Notes: a model not told the origin generated them from the sequence alone. Positions 27,166-36,364 are shown, numbered from the stretch's first letter. The stretch: 64,000 nucleotides of DNA from Lewinellaceae bacterium (GCA_016713985.1 JADJOD010000003.1:124001-188000), one strand, 5' to 3'. Numbers and translations: made by a program.

Positions 27166-27167
27166 CC

Positions 27168-29201
27168 ATGGCATCCCCCGGAATATTTTTTGGCCGCCTG
27201 CACCTCGTTTTTTTGCACCTGCCCATCGGTTTTTTGGTCCTTGCCGGCGTGCTGGCCGTTTTGTCGTACCGGCAAAAATCGAAGCAATACCAGCCGGCGA
27301 TTCACCTGGCCGTTTTGGCCGGCGCCTGCGCCGCCGCTTTATCGGCCGCTTGCGGGTGGCTGCTCGCGCAGGAAGGCGGATACGACGAGGTGTTGCTGCA
27401 GCGCCACCAATGGCTCGGTTTTTCGGCTGCGGCGCTGGCGACTGCCACCTGGTTGTTGCGCCATACACGCTGGCATTTTGCGGCGCTGGCCGTCACCCTT
27501 GCGGCCATTACCCTTGCCGGGCATTTTGGCGGCGCCCTCACCCACGGCGAAGGGTATCTGACCGGTGCTTTGTTGCCGTCAAAAAAAAATGAAGCCACAG
27601 GAGCCTCTTCTGATACAAATACCACTGTTTACCAGGCTTTTATACAACCGCTCCTGGAAAAAAAATGCGTCAATTGCCATAACCCGAACAAGAAAAAAGG
27701 CGAGCTGCTGCTCGACACCCGGGAAGGCCTGCTCGCCGGCGGCAAACACGGCCCCGTCCTTGTGCCGGGCAAACCCGATTCGAGTGAATTGTACCGGCGT
27801 ATTCTTTTGCCGGCGCACGACGAAGACCGCATGCCGCCCAAGGGCAAACAGCCCCTTTCCCGGGAAGAAATCGCGCTGGTGCGGCAATGGATCGAATTGG
27901 GCGCCGATTTTTCCACGCCGGCCGGCGCCTTGCAGCCGTTGGAAAAAACAGCCGGGCAGGCCGTCTTGTTTCCACCCGTACAAGTTAAAAGGGCTGAACC
28001 CGATGCCCTTGACCTGCTGCGCAAAAACCACATTTCGGTGATGGCGCTGGGGCAGGATGTGCCCTGGCTTTCCGTCTCCGTGGCCGGCAAAAAAGACCTC
28101 GATGCGGCCAGGTTCGGCCTGTTGAAAAAAGTAAAGGAGCAGGTGATCCACCTTGATTGCAGCCATTCCAATGTGGACGACCGGCTGTTGGCCCTGCTCC
28201 GGGAATTGCCCCACCTCACCCGCCTCAACCTGTCGAACACCGCCGTCACCGACGCGGGCCTGAAACAATTGAGCGGTTTACAATTTATTGAATATCTGAA
28301 TATTACAAACACTGCTGCCGGCGACGGTTCCGTTGAAACGTTGTCCGCACTGCCGGCACTGCATACCCTGTTTACCTGGAAAAGCGGGCTTTCAGCGGCC
28401 GGTTTGCAGCAGTTACAGGCGCGGAAACCATCGCTGCTGCTCGCCACCGGGGCCGCTTCCGACACCAGTACCACACCGCTGCAACTTCGCCCGCCCAAAA
28501 TCCTGTACGCCCGCAATATTTTTGAAGATACGGTGCAGGTGATGCTGGATTTTCCGTTCAAATCCGTCGAATTGTTTTACACCCTCGACCAGGCTTCGCC
28601 AACCACCCAATCGTACCGCTACAAAGGTGAACCGCTGGTACTCGACCAGTCCGCCACGCTGCGCGCCATCGCAGCCAGAGACGGCTGGCAAAACAGTCCG
28701 CCCGTCCAGGCTTCTTTTGTCAAACGAAAATGGACGCCCCGCAGCGCCGTGCTGGCGGCGCCACCGTCGCCCAAATACCCCGGCGACGGCGCGGCTTCGC
28801 TGACGGACGGCAAAATCGGGGAAGTATACACGGCAAAAACCTTTATCGCTTACGAAGGCCAGCACCTCACAGCGGTACTTGATTTTGGGGAGGCCATCGA
28901 TTTTCACCGCCTGAGTGTTCATTACGCCGAAAACAACGGCTCCTGGGTGTTTGCGCCACACGGTCTGCGTGTCGAGACTTCCGGCGACGGCAAAAACTGG
29001 GCGCCCTGTATTCGTAGCCAATACCCGGTTCCGGAAGGAATGCAGGAAACCCGCGCCGGCATTCTGACGGAAGCGGCGCCGGCATCGGTAAAAACCCGCT
29101 ACCTGAAAGTGACCGTGCAGAGTTTGCTGAAAAACCCGAAATGGCACCCCGGCGCAGGTCAAAAATGCTGGGTGTTTGTGGATGAAATTTTGGTGGAGTG
29201 A
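27168..29201 (+). CDS. Planctomycete-type cytochrome c fused to leucine-rich and discoidin-like parts
   Basis: About 677 residues in five parts. Residues 1-135 have four membrane helices with conserved histidines (HLPIG, HLAVL, HQWLG). Residues 155-245 are a PSCyt1-type cytochrome c: CVNCH at 167-171, then KKGELLLDTREGLLAGG, DEDRMPPKGKQPLSREEI and RQWIELGADF. About 320-420 is a leucine-rich stretch (LTRLNLSNTAVTDAGLKQL). About 430-520 is FN3/chitobiase-like. The last ~140 (AVLDFGEAIDFHRLSVHYAE) is F5/8 type C (discoidin)-like, ending in FVDEILVE. It may be an anchored electron carrier or sensor for surface sugars; that is inference. ATG 27168 and GTG 27162 are both possible. Confidence 0.78.
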   Translation: MASPGIFFGRLHLVFLHLPIGFLVLAGVLAVLSYRQKSKQYQPAIHLAVLAGACAAALSAACGWLLAQEGGYDEVLLQRHQWLGFSAAALATATWLLRHTRWHFAALAVTLAAITLAGHFGGALTHGEGYLTGALLPSKKNEATGASSDTNTTVYQAFIQPLLEKKCVNCHNPNKKKGELLLDTREGLLAGGKHGPVLVPGKPDSSELYRRILLPAHDEDRMPPKGKQPLSREEIALVRQWIELGADFSTPAGALQPLEKTAGQAVLFPPVQVKRAEPDALDLLRKNHISVMALGQDVPWLSVSVAGKKDLDAARFGLLKKVKEQVIHLDCSHSNVDDRLLALLRELPHLTRLNLSNTAVTDAGLKQLSGLQFIEYLNITNTAAGDGSVETLSALPALHTLFTWKSGLSAAGLQQLQARKPSLLLATGAASDTSTTPLQLRPPKILYARNIFEDTVQVMLDFPFKSVELFYTLDQASPTTQSYRYKGEPLVLDQSATLRAIAARDGWQNSPPVQASFVKRKWTPRSAVLAAPPSPKYPGDGAASLTDGKIGEVYTAKTFIAYEGQHLTAVLDFGEAIDFHRLSVHYAENNGSWVFAPHGLRVETSGDGKNWAPCIRSQYPVPEGMQETRAGILTEAAPASVKTRYLKVTVQSLLKNPKWHPGAGQKCWVFVDEILVE

Positions 29202-29212
29202 GCATTCAAGAG

Positions 29213-29355
29213 GGGTCTCAAAGGGTTGATAAAGTTGATAATGGTTGATGAAAGTTGATGTTTGGATTGAAAAATAGCATAAATTAGTGCCTTTTCGGCT
29301 CAAAATATCAACCTGATAAACTTTTATAAACCCTCATCAACCTTTTGAGACACCC
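29213..29355. repeat. Hairpin with GTTGATAA-type tandem units overlapping rsmA 3' end
   Basis: The left arm (about 29213-29260) repeats GGTTGATAAAGTTGATAATGG-like units. The right arm (about 29306-29355) carries the complement, CATCAACC and TATAAAC units, and ends GAGACACCC against GGGTCTC on the left. Pairing is imperfect. The right arm runs through the rsmA stop (29337) into its last codons. It sits between convergent genes and could terminate both. Confidence 0.7.
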
Positions 29356-30122
29356 TCTTTGACCTCCTTGACCAACCGCACATACTCTTCCCAGCCCAGT
29401 GTTTCGGGTCGTTTTTCAAAAAAGGGGTCCTGCATGAGTTTTTCCGGCGGAAAAAAGGGCTTGAGGGTGTTGCGCAGCATTTTTCGGCGCTGATTGAACG
29501 CCGTTTTTACCATTTGCCGGAACAATTTTTCATCACAATCCAGGGTGAAATTTTCTTTCCGGGTCAGGCGGATCACTGCGGACTGGACCTTGGGTGGCGG
29601 GCTGAAAGAGCCGGGCTCGACTGTGAACAGGCGTTCCGTTTTATAAAATGCCTGGGAGAGCACGCTGGTGATGCCGTACACTTTTGAACCGGGCGCCGAA
29701 ACCACACGATCCGCCACTTCTTTTTGGAACATCCCCACCATTTCGGGGATCTGTTCGCGGTATTCGAGCAGTTTGAACAGGATTTGTGTGCTGATGTTGT
29801 AAGGGAAATTGCCGATCAGGCAAAACTCGTCGCTTCCAAAACAATCGGCCGGGTTAAATTCAAGAAAGTCCTTAAAAATCAGGCGTTCGGCGGGTAATTC
29901 CGGGTAGTTTTTTTGCAAATATTCCACCATGTCGCGGTCTGCTTCCACCACATAAGTGGTATATTCCGGATGACTCAGCAAGTGTTTGGTCAACATCCCC
30001 GTGCCCGGCCCGATCTCCAGCACACGCCCGACCCCGGCGGCCAGTTGCAGGCTGTCGGCGATACGCGCTGCGATGCTGTCGTTTTTCAGAAAATGTTGTC
30101 CGTATGATTTTTTTGCGTGCAT
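29337..30122 (-). CDS. rsmA: 16S rRNA (adenine-1518/1519 N6) dimethyltransferase
   Basis: A 261-residue KsgA-type enzyme that dimethylates two adenines in the 3' hairpin of 16S rRNA during small-subunit assembly. The start MHAKKSYGQHFLKND is diagnostic. The SAM site is EIGPGTGMLT (about 36-45), the substrate loop is NFPYNIS (about 104-110), and the C-terminal domain carries FSPPPKVQSAVIRL and FNQRRKMLRNTL. The last residues (VKEVKEGVSKG) are coded in a repeat arm. It begins 4 bases after the O-antigen ligase-like gene, so the two are cotranscribed. Confidence 0.94.
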   Translation of the reverse strand: MHAKKSYGQHFLKNDSIAARIADSLQLAAGVGRVLEIGPGTGMLTKHLLSHPEYTTYVVEADRDMVEYLQKNYPELPAERLIFKDFLEFNPADCFGSDEFCLIGNFPYNISTQILFKLLEYREQIPEMVGMFQKEVADRVVSAPGSKVYGITSVLSQAFYKTERLFTVEPGSFSPPPKVQSAVIRLTRKENFTLDCDEKLFRQMVKTAFNQRRKMLRNTLKPFFPPEKLMQDPFFEKRPETLGWEEYVRLVKEVKEGVSKG

Positions 30123-30126
30123 TGTT

Positions 30127-31428
30127 TCAGGAGGTTTGCCCCATCTTCATAAACCACAAGGTATAAAAAAGGTAGAACGCCACGCCCATCGACGTTTCAA
30201 TGGTGTATTCGACAAAAAAAGAAGCAAATACAAGCACCTGGAACGCGGCGAACAGGTAAAAACGGCGGTAAGAACCGGAAAACACCGGCGCAAAAAATGC
30301 TGCCAGACTCAACGCCAGTCCGAACAAACCGGTGCCGGCAAGGATATACAAAAACTGGTTATGCGGCAATTTTGGAGCGTCTGCGTAACCTGGATATTGC
30401 TCATTTACAACACGTTGCACTTCACGAGGCAGGTCGCCGGCGCCGGCGCCGAAAACGGGATTTTCAAGCCATATCTGCCAGCCTGCCCGCAGCGAAATCC
30501 ATCGCTCGGAGTCGGAGTAGTGGTTGCCAATGTTCTGTTGCAACTGAAGCCAGTCCCACAACATATAATCGATACGTATACGAAAACTGGGTATCGTGTT
30601 GACGGCGATCACAGGTACGGCGATAAGCAATACCCCCACAAGCAGGCCGGTTTTCCATCGCCGGGTCTGCCACACAAAACGGGCGGCGCTGAAAAAAAGT
30701 ACGGCGTACAAACCGGCGATACCACTCCGGACGGAAAGGATGTGGATGCACAAAAACAGGAAAACTACGGCGCCCGCCAACGCAACGCGCTCCCATTTCC
30801 ATTTCCAGAAAAAACCCTGCAACCAAAGCCAGCCACCCGTCAGGGTGCCGGTCGCGAGGATCAAACTGAACCTGATGTGGCTGCGCGGCACCGGAACGGG
30901 CTGGCCCTCTCCAAGTCCTTTCATGATCTCGTCAAAATGCAGGCACAGATTCAGCACTACTCCGATACACATGATGCTCAGGGCCCACACCAGGATATAC
31001 AGGACCAACTGATAATGCCGCAGGCTCAGGCGTGGCAAATTAGCGAAGGCCCAGGGCAGCACCAGAAAAGGTATCCGTACCCGGGTTCGTTCGAGCCAGT
31101 ACGCGGAATCGTCCGACCAGAAAAAACTGAGCGCCGGGACGGCCAGCAACAGCGCCAGCAAAGCCAGGGGGCGTTGACGAAAAAGATTTTGGAAGGTGTT
31201 CCGGAGCAGAACCAGCCAGGAAGCCGGTCTGCGCAAGTTGCCCGGACTGGTTTCCAACGCGGCGTTCCAAAAGGCGACTCCAACAAAACCCCACATACTG
31301 ACCGACAACAGGAAAGGCGAGCAGGTCATACTGACAACCAGCAGGGCGGCAAAAAATACCGTTGCCATCGAACGGACATCCCGTTCCTGATTTCCCCGAA
31401 AGGCTGGTTGTAATAAGTTGATAATCAA
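30127..31428 (-). CDS. O-antigen ligase / polymerase-like membrane protein
   Basis: A 433-residue protein with about ten hydrophobic segments and a large loop carrying the Wzy_C pattern: RWISLRAGWQIWLENPVFGAG, GDLPREVQ, then KLPHNQFLYILAGTGLFGLAL. The family joins O-antigen or other glycans to lipid A core, or polymerises them, on the periplasmic face of the inner membrane; which of the two is not shown. No glycan cluster is in the window. The gene is followed by rsmA after 4 bases. A -7-like element lies 48 bases upstream. Confidence 0.82.
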   Translation of the reverse strand: MIINLLQPAFRGNQERDVRSMATVFFAALLVVSMTCSPFLLSVSMWGFVGVAFWNAALETSPGNLRRPASWLVLLRNTFQNLFRQRPLALLALLLAVPALSFFWSDDSAYWLERTRVRIPFLVLPWAFANLPRLSLRHYQLVLYILVWALSIMCIGVVLNLCLHFDEIMKGLGEGQPVPVPRSHIRFSLILATGTLTGGWLWLQGFFWKWKWERVALAGAVVFLFLCIHILSVRSGIAGLYAVLFFSAARFVWQTRRWKTGLLVGVLLIAVPVIAVNTIPSFRIRIDYMLWDWLQLQQNIGNHYSDSERWISLRAGWQIWLENPVFGAGAGDLPREVQRVVNEQYPGYADAPKLPHNQFLYILAGTGLFGLALSLAAFFAPVFSGSYRRFYLFAAFQVLVFASFFVEYTIETSMGVAFYLFYTLWFMKMGQTS

Positions 31429-31475
31429 ATTGCTGTATAAAATGCCTTTTCAAGAGATTTTTCCTGAAAGCAGGG

Positions 31476-31483
31476 CAAAGATA
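31476..31483 (-). promoter_or_regulatory. Candidate -7 element for the O-antigen ligase-like gene
   Basis: On the minus strand the sequence is TATCTTTG, matching TAnnTTTG. It is 48 bases before the start of the O-antigen ligase-like gene. CAAA at 31497-31500 would be a -33 candidate, but the 13-base spacing is too short. Confidence 0.35.
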
Positions 31484-31590
31484 GGTCATTGAATATCAAA
31501 GCGGCCCTGCTCGTCCGGTATAAAAGAACGGTCATCCAAAAACACCTGCGATCGGGCGATAAGGACAAGGGCCGTTTCGCCGAACTTCCC

Positions 31591-31598
31591 TACTTTTG
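31591..31598 (+). promoter_or_regulatory. Candidate -7 element for the exported methyltransferase gene
   Basis: TACTTTTG fits TAnnTTTG, 20 bases before the ATG at 31619. No clear -33 element. Confidence 0.4.
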
Positions 31599-31618
31599 TT
31601 GCGTTCTATTCAAATAAC

Positions 31619-32380
31619 ATGAAACGTTACTTTACAATCGTTTATATCGGCATCGTCGCCATGCTCGCGGGTTCTTGTGGCGGAGGCGCGTCGAACCCGG
31701 CCGACACCCCTTCACTTATTCCTGAAAAACAGGCGCCTGCTACCACGGTTTCCGAGCCGGTGCCGCTGCCCAGCACGGGGCAGGGAAGTTTTGAAAGCCT
31801 CGTGGCCGACTATGAGAGCAAAGACCGTGGTATCTGGCAAAAACCCGAACTGGTCATCTCCCTGCTGGGCAACCTGGAAGACAAAGTGGTGGCCGACATC
31901 GGAGCCGGGACGGGTTATTTTACGTTCCGTATGGTGCCCAAAGCCAAAAAAGTGATCGGTATCGATATCGACGAACGTTCTATCAGTTTTCTCGACAGCG
32001 TAAAAGTGCGCCTGCCGGAGCGTTATCGCGGCCGGTTTGAAAGCCGCCTGGCAAAGCCGGACAATCCTTTCCTGAACCCCGGCGAGGCAGATGCCGTCGT
32101 TATTGTCAATACCTACGGTTATATCCAAAACCGCATCAAATACCTGAAAACCCTGTCGAAAGGTGTTGCCCCGGGCGGGCAACTGCTCATCATCGATTTT
32201 AAAAAGAACAATTTGCCGATTGGCCCGCCCGATGAATTCAAAGTGGCCCTCAGCCAGGTGGAAAAAGAACTGATCACTGCCGGGTTCACTATTGAGAAGA
32301 TTGATAAAGACGCCCTTGATTATCAATACATTATTTTGGCTGTAAAACCCAAAGAACCCAAAAACGACGACAGCCGTTAA
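31619..32380 (+). CDS. Lipoprotein with class I SAM-methyltransferase domain
   Basis: A 253-residue protein. The N-terminus (YFTIVYIGIVAMLAGSC) ends in a lipobox-like AGSC at C20 and is followed by a spacer of about 35 residues rich in P, T and S. Residues 75-245 are a Rossmann methyltransferase: ADIGAGTGYF at 92-101 binds SAM, GIDIDE is the acidic strand-2 end, DAVVIVNTYGY the strand-4 region, and GGQLLIIDFKK the strand-5 end. An exported SAM enzyme is odd because SAM is cytoplasmic. Either the signal keeps the protein on the inner face or it acts outside without SAM turnover. It is 32 bases before the site-2 protease gene, probably one transcript. Confidence 0.8.
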   Translation: MKRYFTIVYIGIVAMLAGSCGGGASNPADTPSLIPEKQAPATTVSEPVPLPSTGQGSFESLVADYESKDRGIWQKPELVISLLGNLEDKVVADIGAGTGYFTFRMVPKAKKVIGIDIDERSISFLDSVKVRLPERYRGRFESRLAKPDNPFLNPGEADAVVIVNTYGYIQNRIKYLKTLSKGVAPGGQLLIIDFKKNNLPIGPPDEFKVALSQVEKELITAGFTIEKIDKDALDYQYIILAVKPKEPKNDDSR

Positions 32381-32412
32381 ACAAAAACGGTTGGCGATAA
32401 CAGCCTGCATGT

Positions 32413-33573
32413 ATGCGAAGCTCTCTGAAACTTTTTACCTGGTTCGGTATTCCGGTCCATTTGCACTGGACCTTTGGACTCATTTTCGTTTATGCGCTCT
32501 GGATCGGATATTCGAATCACCTCGACGTGACGGGCACCCTGTGGCTGATGGGCTTTTTTATTGCGCTGTTTGCCTGTGTGTTATTGCACGAATACGGTCA
32601 TTCGCTTACGGCCAGAAAATACGGCGTGGAAACTAAGGATATTATTCTGACCCCCATCGGCGGAATCGCCCGCCTCGAACGAATGCCCGAAAAACCCGTC
32701 CAGGAATTTTTGGTCGCCATTGCGGGGCCTATGGTCAATGTGGTGATCGCGATTGTCCTGTTCGGCGTCAGCATGTTGATATTTCAGGGCGAACGCTGGG
32801 AGTTGTTCAAGTGGTTTTTACAGGACCAGCTGCTTTTTTCGGGCGGAGAGGACTCCGGCGAAATTTTGGAAGAATCGGGAGTCAGTATGTCCGGCATATT
32901 GTTTTACCTGCCGGTATTGGTGGCTACCAACATCGGCCTCGTGGTATTCAACCTGATACCGGCATTTCCGATGGATGGCGGGCGAATATTTCGCTCCCTG
33001 CTGGCCATGCGGATCGGCCGGGTAAAAGCCACCCGGGCGGCGTCATTGGTGGGGCAGGTCATCGCCGTCATTTTTATTGCCGTCGGCCTGTTTAACTGGC
33101 AAAAGGCCTCTACGCTGACTTTGATCGGTTTTTTTGTATTCGTTACGGCACGGACTGAAAACTCGATGGTCAAACTGGAGGATATTTTGCGTCGCTTCAA
33201 GGCCCGCGACCTGCTGCGCCGCAACTTTACCCGGCTGACGGAAAACGACTGGATGCAAACACCGATCGAGATGTTACAACACGGGCTGGAGCGCAATTTT
33301 CTGGTATTCGATATGTCGGACAAATTAGTGAGGGCCCTGGAAGAAGAGGATATTCTGGCTGCTTTGAAAAAGCGCGATTTCAGCGCCGAAATAGCCCGGT
33401 ATGTGCAGCGGGTGGAATGGGTTAACACCGATGAGTCGCTTCAATACGTATATCACCTGCTGCGCCAACGGGGTTATTCCATCATAGCGGTGGTAGAGGA
33501 GGGTAATCTGGTTGGTGTGATTGACGAGGCTGGTTTTCAGCACTTTATGCGCATGAAGTCGGTAAAGGTTTAA
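32413..33573 (+). CDS. Site-2 protease-family (M50) membrane metalloprotease with C-terminal CBS-like domain
   Basis: A 386-residue intramembrane protease. The zinc motif is HEYGH at 59-63 in a membrane helix; the third ligand is D188 in AFPMDGGRIFR. Four to six helices fill residues 1-245. The C-terminal ~130 residues (MQTPIEMLQHGLERNFLVFD, SLQYVYHLLRQRGYSIIAVVEEGNLVGVID) are CBS-domain-like and may bind a nucleotide. The family cuts membrane-bound regulators to release signals. The start ATG at 32413 gives a natural first helix. It converges with the aspartyl protease gene, and the stop codons overlap by 3 bases. Confidence 0.88.
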   Translation: MRSSLKLFTWFGIPVHLHWTFGLIFVYALWIGYSNHLDVTGTLWLMGFFIALFACVLLHEYGHSLTARKYGVETKDIILTPIGGIARLERMPEKPVQEFLVAIAGPMVNVVIAIVLFGVSMLIFQGERWELFKWFLQDQLLFSGGEDSGEILEESGVSMSGILFYLPVLVATNIGLVVFNLIPAFPMDGGRIFRSLLAMRIGRVKATRAASLVGQVIAVIFIAVGLFNWQKASTLTLIGFFVFVTARTENSMVKLEDILRRFKARDLLRRNFTRLTENDWMQTPIEMLQHGLERNFLVFDMSDKLVRALEEEDILAALKKRDFSAEIARYVQRVEWVNTDESLQYVYHLLRQRGYSIIAVVEEGNLVGVIDEAGFQHFMRMKSVKV

Positions 33574-34802
33574 ATCAGGTCGCGCAGCACAATCTTCTTT
33601 TTTAAACGTTTGCCGTCGCGTTTGATCACCATCCTGATCTTTTTTCCGGGTTTCTTTTGCAAAATGCGCTGCAAATCAGTCAGCGAAAGAAACAACGCGG
33701 GCGCGGCGCCCACCCGCACGATTTCGTCGCCCTTGCGGAAATCGGCTTCCCAGGCCGGCGAATTTTTCACCACACCCTGCACGATAAAATTGTTGAATCC
33801 GGAACCGGAGGCAATGATGTTCAGCCCGCTGCGGTCGTATACAAAAGCATTTTTGAAGTTACGCGCCGGTTTCAGCCAGATTTTTGCATTCTGATAGTCG
33901 ATAATGACGGTAAAACGCCCCAATAAAGTATTGCCGATCAATCCATTGCGGCCGTGCAGAAATTCCCTGTTATAAGCGGAATCGAGTGTTTGAAAATACG
34001 TGACGATGTTATTTTCCGAAAACCCGCCCAGGTCGAGTTTGGAAATCCGCCCGGTATAACCCTCCAGATAGCCGCCCAGCCCCATTCCGATATTGGTCGA
34101 CAAAGCATTGGCAGGCGGGTGCACCAGGGGATGGGTATTGCTGAACAACAACAACGGCAATCCCGCGCCGGTGTCGATCAGGAGTTTTACGGATGCTACC
34201 GAATCCGGCTGGATGTGCATTTGGGTAGTCAAATAAATTTTGTTCCGATACACCTCTATCGGTATCGAAACGAAACCGTTTTCCCGCAATTTGAACGATT
34301 CCCGCTCGTACAGGGTGATCACCTTGCGGTCGTAGTTGATGCGAATGATATACCGGGAAAAGGCGTTGGCCGACAAAATTCCGTGTACACTGACCCCCGC
34401 GTATTCTTCAAACCTGAAATAATCTTCCTGCAACACCAGGATGTCTTCCCGTGGAGCAAACGCTTTTTCAGGAATATCGAAACGAATCTGCCGGGCTAAG
34501 TAGGCAATCAATTCTGTTTTCAGGTCGGAGCCGGTCACCCGGAACTCGCGTTCGTAGTGAACGCGCATCAAATCGCTGAATTCCCGCTTGCTCAAAACGG
34601 TGTGCTCCGCGCCCGTGTCGAATATAAACCGGAGGGGCAAAAAACTATTGAACCGTACGGTAAGGATAATAAAGTTGTTGATGTATTCGAACGGGATTTC
34701 AGCCTGTTTCTGGCCGTCCGGAATAAAAAAACCTCCCTGAGCAGTACCTGGCGATACGGCCGAACACATCAGGACGAAGAAGAATAAAACGGTTTTGGAC
34801 AT
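33570..34802 (-). CDS. Exported retropepsin-like aspartyl protease with PDZ domain
   Basis: A 410-residue exported protein. The ATG at 34802 begins the signal peptide (MSKTVLFFFVLMCSAVSPGTAQ); the longer start adds a basic lead and is not used. Two aspartyl-protease active-site blocks are present: FDTGAEHTVL (D62) and IDTGAGLPLLLF (D210), each on its own beta-barrel half, as in pepsin-like or two-lobed retropepsin-like enzymes. Residues 325-410 are a PDZ domain (VQGVVKNSPAWEADFRKGDEIV). It is a candidate cell-surface or periplasmic protease; its substrate is unknown. It precedes nothing on its strand and overlaps the site-2 protease stop. Confidence 0.83.
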   Translation of the reverse strand: MSKTVLFFFVLMCSAVSPGTAQGGFFIPDGQKQAEIPFEYINNFIILTVRFNSFLPLRFIFDTGAEHTVLSKREFSDLMRVHYEREFRVTGSDLKTELIAYLARQIRFDIPEKAFAPREDILVLQEDYFRFEEYAGVSVHGILSANAFSRYIIRINYDRKVITLYERESFKLRENGFVSIPIEVYRNKIYLTTQMHIQPDSVASVKLLIDTGAGLPLLLFSNTHPLVHPPANALSTNIGMGLGGYLEGYTGRISKLDLGGFSENNIVTYFQTLDSAYNREFLHGRNGLIGNTLLGRFTVIIDYQNAKIWLKPARNFKNAFVYDRSGLNIIASGSGFNNFIVQGVVKNSPAWEADFRKGDEIVRVGAAPALFLSLTDLQRILQKKPGKKIRMVIKRDGKRLKKKIVLRDLI

Positions 34803-34930
34803 TTGGTTAAAACGCGCTGCTTCGCCGGCCAATTTAACCGTTTTGCGGCATTTCAAAGCCTTTTTTAGTTCAATGGCCTTTTTTATAGTATGTTAGTATA
34901 AAATCTGCGCAGGCCGGCCATGCCGGATCT

Positions 34931-36364
34931 TTAAATATGTATGCCCCAAATCCAGGGTAACAACCCGTAGAGGAATGCCAGCAACAGCAATATAGCCAGC
35001 AAATCGAGCAAAAAACCCACCCTGGCCATGTCGCGGGTGCTCAAAAAGCCCGAACTGAATACAATCGTGTTGGGCGCCGTGGCCACCGGGAGACCGAAGC
35101 CGAAAGAAGCGGCAAGGGTAGCGCTCATCAACAGTCCAAAAGGATGTGCCCCGATACTCACGGCCAGAGCCGCCAGTACGGGCATCATCATCGATGCCGT
35201 AGCGATGTTACTGGCCACTTCACTCAGCAATACAACCACTGCCAGGACGGAAAACAGGATCATAACGTGTGATAAGGTGTTGAGGCCCTTCATTTGTTCT
35301 CCCATCCATGCGGCCAGCCCGCTTTGGTCGAAACCTTTGGCCAGCGCCAACCCGCCCCCGAAAAGTAAAATTATACCCCAGGGAATTTTGACGGCGGTAT
35401 CCCAGTCTAATAAAGGAGTGCGGCGCTCGCCGGATGGCACCAGGAACAACAAAATCGCCCCCAGTACCGCCACCACCGTGTCGTTGCAATTCGGTACACT
35501 TCCGTACCACAACAACGAACCGGTTATCCAGGCAAAAATAACCGTGCCGAACAGGATCATCAGCCTTCGTTCGGGCAAAGTGACCGGGCCAAGCATCTGC
35601 AGTTCGGCCCGGATGGAATCGCGGGTGTTTTTTCTGCCGGCGCCCTCCTTCGACAAGGGAAACATCCGGATCAGCAGCACCCAGCAGATGAGCAACAGCG
35701 CGAGTGCAAACGGAAATCCAAACATAAACCACTGCCAGAACGATACTTCCAGGTCCATTTTTTGCCGCACATAGGAGATAAAAATGGCGTTGGTCGGTGT
35801 GCCGATGAGCGTAGCCAGCCCGCCGATCGAACAAGCATACCCCACACCCAGCAACAAGGCCTTTTTAAAATTCAGGTCTTCGTCTTCCTGATTCCTGCGC
35901 GCAGTGGTTGCCACGGCAATTGCCACGGGGGTCATCATCACAGCCGTTGCAGTATTGGAAATCCACATGGAAATAAACGCCGTTGCAATCATAAATCCCA
36001 GCACGGTGCTGGAAGGGTTGCTGCCCAGCCAATACACCATACGCAGCGCGATGCGGCGGTGCAGGTTCCATCGTTCGATGGTTTTGCCAAAGAAAAAACC
36101 CGCGATGAACAGGAAAATGATCTCGTTGCCAAATTCACCCGACACACTTTTTAGCGGCGCAACGCCGCACAACGGAAACAATGCCAGGGGCAACAGGGAC
36201 GTGACGGCTAAATCGACCGGCTCTGCGATCCACCAGGCAGCGACCCACGCAGTGATGGCCGCCGTCATTTTGGCGGTTTCGGGCATTCCGGCAGGCGCCG
36301 GCAGACAGGCGATCAGTAAAAATAAGGTCGGGCCGGAAAAAAGGGCGATCAGGCGTCGGTTCAT
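34931..36364 (-). CDS. SLC13/DASS-family anion:sodium symporter
   Basis: A 477-residue inner-membrane transporter with about eleven hydrophobic segments. The two conserved SNT motifs of the family appear as WISNTATAVMMTP and VATAPNTIVFSS, the second in the relaxed form, and GTPTNAIF forms part of the ion-binding loop. The family carries dicarboxylates, citrate or sulfate with sodium; the anion here cannot be told from sequence alone. It stands alone: the aspartyl protease stop is 1.3 kb away and a hairpin lies upstream. Confidence 0.88.
   Translation of the reverse strand: MNRRLIALFSGPTLFLLIACLPAPAGMPETAKMTAAITAWVAAWWIAEPVDLAVTSLLPLALFPLCGVAPLKSVSGEFGNEIIFLFIAGFFFGKTIERWNLHRRIALRMVYWLGSNPSSTVLGFMIATAFISMWISNTATAVMMTPVAIAVATTARRNQEDEDLNFKKALLLGVGYACSIGGLATLIGTPTNAIFISYVRQKMDLEVSFWQWFMFGFPFALALLLICWVLLIRMFPLSKEGAGRKNTRDSIRAELQMLGPVTLPERRLMILFGTVIFAWITGSLLWYGSVPNCNDTVVAVLGAILLFLVPSGERRTPLLDWDTAVKIPWGIILLFGGGLALAKGFDQSGLAAWMGEQMKGLNTLSHVMILFSVLAVVVLLSEVASNIATASMMMPVLAALAVSIGAHPFGLLMSATLAASFGFGLPVATAPNTIVFSSGFLSTRDMARVGFLLDLLAILLLLAFLYGLLPWIWGIHI

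Noticed and set aside
29986..31413. A 475-residue plus-strand reading frame opposite the O-antigen ligase-like gene
   Set aside because: It is the reverse-strand shadow of a clear membrane protein gene, has basic low-complexity content and overlaps rsmA as well.
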